Shown: piece after piece, positions 14,630 to 18,393 of the stretch | Position numbering within the stretch: the first letter of the stretch is position 1 | Layout: each line of letters begins with the position of its first letter | DNA from: JBOHBN01 sp050698355 | GTDB taxonomy: Bacteria > Actinomycetota > Actinomycetes > Streptosporangiales > WHST01 | DNA length: 18,393 nucleotides | Reading direction: 5' to 3' | NCBI GenBank assembly: GCA_050698355.1 | Contig: JBOHBN010000222.1 | Location: 1 to 18,393, forward strand | Position numbers and translations under genes: made by a program | The notes under the pieces: model-generated | What the model saw: the letters and a program-made list of their open reading frames with translations, nothing else | Told to the model about the DNA's origin: nothing | Database searches by the model: none

Positions 14630-14653
14630 GACGGCTGGCTTCTTAACCGTTCC
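14630..14653 (-). promoter_or_regulatory. ECF-sigma-like promoter of the MEDS regulator gene
   Basis: On the minus strand GGAAC (14653-14649) is followed after 15 nt by CGTC (14633-14630), the layout GGAAC-N15/16-CGTC used by many extracytoplasmic-function sigma factors. It lies about 60 nt before the ATG. The 132-bp gap to vapC holds nothing else recognisable. Short motifs like this arise by chance, so confidence is low. Confidence 0.35.
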
Positions 14654-14701
14654 CGACGATCCATGTCGCCCGGCCAAGGCTTCCGGACGACACTCACAGA
14701 T

Positions 14702-15085
14702 CTACCAGGGCACGACAGTGATCGCACAGCGCCTGCCGGGTGCTCGGGCGAGGCGGGCATCCGCGGTGAGCAGCGCACAGTCGAGCGACTCGGCGAGTGC
14801 GACGTACGAGGCATCGTAGGCCGATACGTTCTCGCGCAGTTCCCACACCCGTGCCAGCAGCGCGAATACCGGATACCTGGCCATCGCGAGATGCCGCCAC
14901 ACGCGCAACGCGCGCCACGCGGCATCGGCGTTCAGCTGTCCAGCCGCGACCCGTCGACGCAAGCCACTGGCGACCTCGGAGTCGGCCAGATGGGGTACAT
15001 GCAGTTGCTGACCGGCCAGCTCGTACCGGGCCGGACCGCGGTGCAGTAATGCCGAGAGGGCGGCGGAGGCATCGACGACGATCAC
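14702..15085 (-). CDS. vapC: VapC-type PIN-domain toxin ribonuclease
   Basis: A 127-residue PIN-domain protein, expected to cut RNA with Mg2+ when free of its antitoxin. The acidic active-site residues are present: D5 (VVDASA), E37 (ADSEVA), D91 (SAYDASYVALAE) and D109 (LLTADARLA). Length is normal. GTG at 15085 overlaps the vapB stop as GTGA, so the two are translationally coupled and co-transcribed. Confidence 0.93.
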   Translation of the reverse strand: MIVVDASAALSALLHRGPARYELAGQQLHVPHLADSEVASGLRRRVAAGQLNADAAWRALRVWRHLAMARYPVFALLARVWELRENVSAYDASYVALAESLDCALLTADARLARAPGRRCAITVVPW

Positions 15086-15303
15086 CGCTCGGCTCGTTCG
15101 GCATCCAAGTCCTCCACGATCGTCGCGGTGTCCACGTCCAGGTCGGGCAGCTCACCGAGTAACTCGGGATTGTCGGCGCGGTGCGAGACCTCGGCAAGCT
15201 CCCGCACCGCGACCGCCCCGACCGAGGTGGCGTCGCGGGCAGCGAGTCGCTCCAGACGCTCAATCACCTCGTCCGGCACGTTCCGCAGGTACAACGTCCT
15301 CAT
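15082..15303 (-). CDS. vapB: VapB-type (FitA-like) ribbon-helix-helix antitoxin
   Basis: A 73-residue antitoxin. Residues 2-40 (RTLYLRNVPDEVIERLERLA... SVGAVAVRELAEVS) form a ribbon-helix-helix DNA-binding domain, and the acidic C-terminus (about 48-73, DLDVDTATIVEDLDAERAER) is the part expected to wrap and block VapC. ATG at 15303 follows a TANNNT box with 8 nt between and no Shine-Dalgarno, suggesting a leaderless message. The TA complex normally represses its own promoter. Confidence 0.92.
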   Translation of the reverse strand: MRTLYLRNVPDEVIERLERLAARDATSVGAVAVRELAEVSHRADNPELLGELPDLDVDTATIVEDLDAERAER

Positions 15304-15332
15304 GTTGCATTATGCTAGCACAGCGCTTGCAA
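15304..15332 (-). promoter_or_regulatory. vapBC promoter and likely operator
   Basis: On the minus strand TAGCAT (15317-15312) is a TANNNT -10 with 8 nt to the vapB ATG. The region contains the palindrome TGCTAGCA (15313-15320) over this box, and outer arms TTGCA (15305-15309) and TGCAA (15328-15332). Such symmetry over a -10 fits autorepression by a ribbon-helix-helix antitoxin. Binding is inferred. Confidence 0.4.
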
Positions 15333-15406
15333 TCCGCCACATGTCTCGTTCACAGCGATCCTCGGGCCGCCTATGGTCGACAACCGCATCTGACACGTGG
15401 GCAATA

Positions 15407-15418
15407 ATTGGATCCAAT
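15407..15418. promoter_or_regulatory. Palindromic operator candidate for the GntR regulator
   Basis: ATTGGATCCAAT is a perfect 12-bp palindrome, AT-rich against its surroundings, 25 bp before the chosen GTG of the CoA-transferase gene. FCD-type GntR proteins bind short palindromes of this kind, and a GntR/FCD gene is the second gene of the operon. CTGACA (15390-15395) could be a -35, but no good -10 fits it, so the promoter itself is uncertain. Confidence 0.5.
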
Positions 15419-15443
15419 GTCGTCTGAAAGGTCTGGAGCCGCC

Positions 15444-16613
15444 GTGGATCCGCACGCCGAACCCGCTGCCCACACCGACGCGGACGGCCCGCTCGCGGGC
15501 CTGGTCGTCGCGGACTTCTCCCGGGTGCTCGCCGGTCCCTACGCGACCATGCTGCTCGGCGACCTGGGCGCCTCGGTCGTCAAGGTGGAGTCCGCGCGCG
15601 GCGACGAGACGAGGCGGTGGGGGCCGCCGTGGGCCGGTGACGGCACGAGTACCTACTACCTGTCGGTGAACCGCAACAAGCGCAGCATCGCCTTGGACCT
15701 GGCGGACGAGAGCGATCTCGCCGACGCGCGCGCGATCGCCGCACGCGCCGACGTCCTGATCGAGAACTTCAGGTCCGGCAGCCTGGAACGGCTGGGCCTC
15801 GGCTACGAGATGGTGCGCGAGCACAACCCGGGCATCGTGTACTGCTCGATCAGCGGGTTCGGCTCCACGTCCCGACTGCCGGGCTACGACCTCGCGATCC
15901 AGGCGGCGTCCGGCCTGATGTCGATGACCGGCCCGGACGCCGACCACCCGTCCAAGGCCGGCGTGGCGATCGCCGACGTGGTGACCGGCCTGCACGCCGG
16001 GATGGGCATCCTCGCCGCGCTGCGGCACCGCGACCGCACCGGCGAGGGACAGCGGCTCGAGATCAACCTGCTCTCCTCGATGCTCTCCGGCCTGGTCAAC
16101 GCCGGCGGCGCGTATGCCGAGGCCGGCTTCGTCTCGGGGCCGATGGGCACGAGGCACCCCAGCCTCTGCCCGTACGAGGCGCTGCCGACCGCGGACCGGC
16201 CGCTCGTCGTCGCGGTCGGCAACGACGCCCAGTTCGCCGCGTTCTGCACGGAGCTGGGGCTGGGCGAACTGCCGGCCGACCCGCGGTACGCGACCAACGC
16301 CGCGCGCGTCGCGCACCGCGACGAGCTCACCGAGCTGCTGTCGGGCCAATTGCGCGAACGCGGAGTCGACGAGTGGGTCGCGGCGCTCGCCCCGGCCGGG
16401 GTGCCCTGCGCGCCGGTCAACGACGTGGCGGGCGGGGTCTCACTCGCCGAGTCGCTCGGCCTCGACCCGGTGACGGAGATCGACGGCCGGCGTACGGTCA
16501 GCAGCCCGTTCCGGCTGTCCGGCACGCCGGTGTCGTACCGGCAACCTCCACCCGACCTGGACGAGAGCGCAGACGCCGTACGCGCCTGGTTGAAGGGCGA
16601 GCGGCTGCCGTGA
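15444..16613 (+). CDS. CaiB/BaiF family (class III) CoA-transferase
   Basis: Moves coenzyme A between carboxylic acids (or racemises acyl-CoAs in related members) in the cytosol; acid substrate unknown. The 389-residue length fits. Motifs: PLAGLVVADFSRVLAGPYATMLLGDLGA is the standard N-terminus (16-43), then VVKVESARGDETR, NRNKRSIALDL (77-87), ENFRSGSLERLGLGYE, YCSISGFG, and AIADVVTGLHAGMGILAAL with D178 at the catalytic aspartate position. GTG at 15444 is chosen because GGAG ends 5 nt upstream; TTG 15408 and ATG 15417 lie inside the palindrome and lack a ribosome site. The stop overlaps the GntR start as GTGA. With the GntR gene and the nearby dehydrogenase it suggests catabolism of an organic acid via its CoA ester. 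Confidence 0.92.
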   Translation: MDPHAEPAAHTDADGPLAGLVVADFSRVLAGPYATMLLGDLGASVVKVESARGDETRRWGPPWAGDGTSTYYLSVNRNKRSIALDLADESDLADARAIAARADVLIENFRSGSLERLGLGYEMVREHNPGIVYCSISGFGSTSRLPGYDLAIQAASGLMSMTGPDADHPSKAGVAIADVVTGLHAGMGILAALRHRDRTGEGQRLEINLLSSMLSGLVNAGGAYAEAGFVSGPMGTRHPSLCPYEALPTADRPLVVAVGNDAQFAAFCTELGLGELPADPRYATNAARVAHRDELTELLSGQLRERGVDEWVAALAPAGVPCAPVNDVAGGVSLAESLGLDPVTEIDGRRTVSSPFRLSGTPVSYRQPPPDLDESADAVRAWLKGERLP

Positions 16614-17275
16614 AGCCCACCACGCAGCAGGCTGTGCTCGGCGAGCTGCGCCGCTACATCGCGCAGGGGCGGCTGCGACCCGGCGAGCAGATCACCCAGG
16701 ACGGGCTGGCGGAGCAACTCGGCGTCAGCCGGGTGCCGCTGCGCGAGGCCCTGAAGATCCTCGAAGGCGAAGGGCAGGTGACCTACAAGGCGCACCGCGG
16801 CTACTTCGTCGCCGAGCTGTCCGCCACCGACCTGCTCGAGGTGTACAGGATCCGGGCACTGCTCGAGCCCGAAGCGCTGCGCCTGGCCGTACGTGCGATG
16901 TCCGCCGACGACCTCGCCCGCGTGGAGCGTGCCGAGCGGGATGTCGCGGCCGCGTCCGCCGCGGGCGACCTCGCCGCCATGACCGAGGCCAACCGCCGTT
17001 TCCATTTCGGGGTGATGGAGCCGTGCGGGATGAGCAGGCTGCTGCGGTTCATCCGCATCCTGTGGGACAGCACCGACGCGTACCGGTCGGTGTACTACAA
17101 CCTCGCCGAGCACCGCACGGTGGTGCTCGCCGAGCACGAGCAAGCGGTCGCCGCGCTCCGCGCCGGTGATGCCGAGCGCCTCGTCGACGTTCTCACCACC
17201 CACCGCGACAACTCGGTCGCCGCGCTACGTACGGTGCTCCAGTCGCCTACAGGCGATCCAGTATCGCGGACGTGA
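16610..17275 (+). CDS. GntR-family transcriptional regulator, FCD type
   Basis: A 221-residue regulator. The winged helix-turn-helix (about 1-68) reads GRLRPGEQITQDGLAEQLG then VSRVPLREALKILEGEG, the GntR signature. The FCD effector domain (about 75-205) has likely metal/ligand histidines H132 (RRFHF), H176 (LAEHEQAV) and H198 (TTHRDN). Metabolite binding, commonly a carboxylic acid, would relieve repression. GTG at 16610 overlaps the CoA-transferase stop by 4 nt (GTGA), so they share one message and the regulator probably controls its own operon through the palindrome at 15407-15418. Its 3' end overlaps the convergent dehydrogenase gene by 29 bp. Confidence 0.93.
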   Translation: MKPTTQQAVLGELRRYIAQGRLRPGEQITQDGLAEQLGVSRVPLREALKILEGEGQVTYKAHRGYFVAELSATDLLEVYRIRALLEPEALRLAVRAMSADDLARVERAERDVAAASAAGDLAAMTEANRRFHFGVMEPCGMSRLLRFIRILWDSTDAYRSVYYNLAEHRTVVLAEHEQAVAALRAGDAERLVDVLTTHRDNSVAALRTVLQSPTGDPVSRT

Positions 17276-18311
17276 CACCGGTCGTGCCGCACTCCGGCCG
17301 GCCGTAGGAGTCCAGCCGCACCGCGCCGTCGGCGTACGCGCGGCGGACCGCGTCGCGGATGCGCTCCGCCGCTGCCAGCTCGCCCAGATGGTCGAGCATC
17401 AGCGCGGCGGCCAGGACCTGCGAGGTGGGGTTGGCCGCGTTCTTGCCGGCGATGTCGGGGGCGCTGCCGTGCACGGGCTCGAAGTACGCGTACCGGTCCC
17501 CCACGTTCGCCGCCGGGCACATGCCGAGCCCGCCGATGGTGCCGGCGCCGAGGTCGCTCAGCAGGTCGCCGAGGAAGTTCTCCATGACGAGCACGTCGAA
17601 GTGGCCCGGCCACGCGACCAGCGCCTGCGCGGCCGCGTCGGAGTACAGGTGGTCGGCGGCGATCTCCGGGAACTCCCCGGCGACCTCGTCGAAGATGGCG
17701 CGGAAGAGCGCGAAGCTCTTCAGCACGTTGCTCTTGTCGACACACGTCACCCGCGACACGCCGTCCTCCGGCGCCCCGGACCGTCTCTGCGCGACTTCGA
17801 AGGCGAACCGCACCACCCGCTCGATGCCGGGCCGCGTCATGAACAGCACATCCGAGGCGGCGTGCCGGTTGGCGACGCCGTTGCCGCGCGAGGCGTACAG
17901 ACCCTCGGTGTTCTCGCGGACGATGACGTAGTCGATCGCGTCATGCGTGACCGGAGCCCGCACGCCCGGAAGCAATTGGATCGGCCGCACGTTGGCGTAC
18001 GTGTCGAGCTCGGTGCGCAGGACACCGCCGAGCAGCCCCGCCTCCGTGCCGTCCTCCCGGCGCACGTCGGGGAGCCCGACCGGGCCCTTCAGCACGGCGT
18101 CGTAGTCGGTGCGCAGGCGCTCCAGCGTGTCCGCCTCGATGTTGACGCCCGTACGCACGAAGCAGCCGGCGCCCGCCTGCTCGTCGCGCAGCACGAGCTG
18201 GCAGCCCTCGGGCGCGGCGGCCCTCTCGAGCACCGCGGCGGCGCTCTCGACCAGCTCGGCGCCGATCCCGTCGCCGCGGATCAGCGCGATCCCGTATCCA
18301 GCGTCACTCAC
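17247..18311 (-). CDS. Isocitrate/isopropylmalate dehydrogenase family protein
   Basis: A 354-residue NAD(P)-dependent beta-decarboxylating dehydrogenase, oxidising and decarboxylating a 2-hydroxyacid with a carboxylate on the next carbon. Family features: IRGDGIGAEL (11-20), arginines R99 and R109 (LRTELDTYANVRP) and R132, Y139 in RENTEGLYASRG, K193 in VDKSNVLK, metal aspartates D224, D249 and D253, and the nucleotide-binding loop HGSAPDIAGKNAANPTSQ (281-298). ENTEGLY differs from the TGGxY of most LeuB proteins and is closer to isocitrate, homoisocitrate or tartrate/malate types, so leuB is not assigned. GTG at 18311 overlaps the stop of an upstream gene as GTGA. Its 3' end overlaps the GntR gene. 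Confidence 0.88.
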   Translation of the reverse strand: MSDAGYGIALIRGDGIGAELVESAAAVLERAAAPEGCQLVLRDEQAGAGCFVRTGVNIEADTLERLRTDYDAVLKGPVGLPDVRREDGTEAGLLGGVLRTELDTYANVRPIQLLPGVRAPVTHDAIDYVIVRENTEGLYASRGNGVANRHAASDVLFMTRPGIERVVRFAFEVAQRRSGAPEDGVSRVTCVDKSNVLKSFALFRAIFDEVAGEFPEIAADHLYSDAAAQALVAWPGHFDVLVMENFLGDLLSDLGAGTIGGLGMCPAANVGDRYAYFEPVHGSAPDIAGKNAANPTSQVLAAALMLDHLGELAAAERIRDAVRRAYADGAVRLDSYGRPECGTTGVTSAILDRL

Positions 18312-18393
18312 GGCTCGCCAAGCCGCGTGCGGAAGCGCTTGTCGCGGGCCTTGCCCAAGTGCGACGAAGCGGCCTCGCTCGCCGCGTCGGGAT
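18308..18393 (-). CDS. Partial gene, C-terminal end only
   Basis: An open frame enters from the right edge and ends in TGA at 18310-18308, giving a 27-residue tail ending KARDKRFRTRLGEP. The stop overlaps the dehydrogenase GTG as GTGA, the same coupling seen for three other gene pairs here, which supports a real co-transcribed gene. Too little is present to name a family. It is likely part of the same pathway as the dehydrogenase. Confidence 0.5.
   Translation of the reverse strand, partial: PDAASEAASSHLGKARDKRFRTRLGEP

Noticed and set aside
17974..17982. AATTGGATC, sharing nine bases with the GntR operator candidate
   Set aside because: Lies inside the dehydrogenase coding sequence and is not palindromic; likely chance.

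Overview
The window is high-GC DNA from an actinomycete. The GC-rich codon third positions, GTG starts, TANNNT -10 elements placed right before start codons, a GlnR box in front of glnA, and the gene order lipB, lipA, DUF4191, RDD, glnA, glnE all point that way. From memory this order matches the Mycobacterium Rv2217-Rv2221c neighbourhood and much of the Actinobacteria. Genus cannot be fixed from the sequence; no rRNA, tRNA, CRISPR array or transposase gene was seen.

Left part (1-6160): a nested inverted repeat around a 36-bp perfect palindrome precedes lipB and lipA, the two lipoate-making enzymes. A small membrane protein (DUF4191) follows. A minus-strand cluster then runs RDD membrane protein, Nudix hydrolase, a possible 27-codon ORF and an AlkA-like glycosylase, ending convergently on the DUF4191 gene with a shared CTAG. 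RDD and glnA diverge from a region holding a four-element GlnR box. glnA encodes type I glutamine synthetase with the adenylylation tyrosine, and a strong hairpin follows it.

Middle (6093-12984): glnA and glnE, usually close together, are separated by three accessory items: a broken DUF4190/DUF4352-type gene lying between imperfect copies of the glnA-terminator/phosphatase-3'-end sequence, an alkaline phosphatase (minus), and an APC-family amino-acid permease (plus). glnE (minus), the bifunctional glutamine synthetase adenylyltransferase/removase, acts on the glnA product.

Right part (12985-18393): accessory DNA. It holds a decayed FG-GAP (integrin-like) secreted protein, a MEDS plus HATPase anti-sigma-type regulator behind an ECF-like promoter, a vapBC toxin-antitoxin pair, then a CaiB/BaiF CoA-transferase and a GntR/FCD regulator in a GTGA-overlapping operon with a 12-bp palindrome upstream. 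Convergent to them is a beta-decarboxylating (isocitrate/isopropylmalate-type) dehydrogenase, itself GTGA-coupled to a gene running off the right edge. The last block looks like a small organic-acid/CoA-ester catabolic locus of unknown substrate.

I found no clearly new multi-gene system. The most unusual items are the duplicated terminator with its broken DUF4352 insert, the nested palindrome before lipB, the glycosylase with Glu where AlkA has catalytic Asp, and the palindrome-controlled CoA-transferase/GntR operon.
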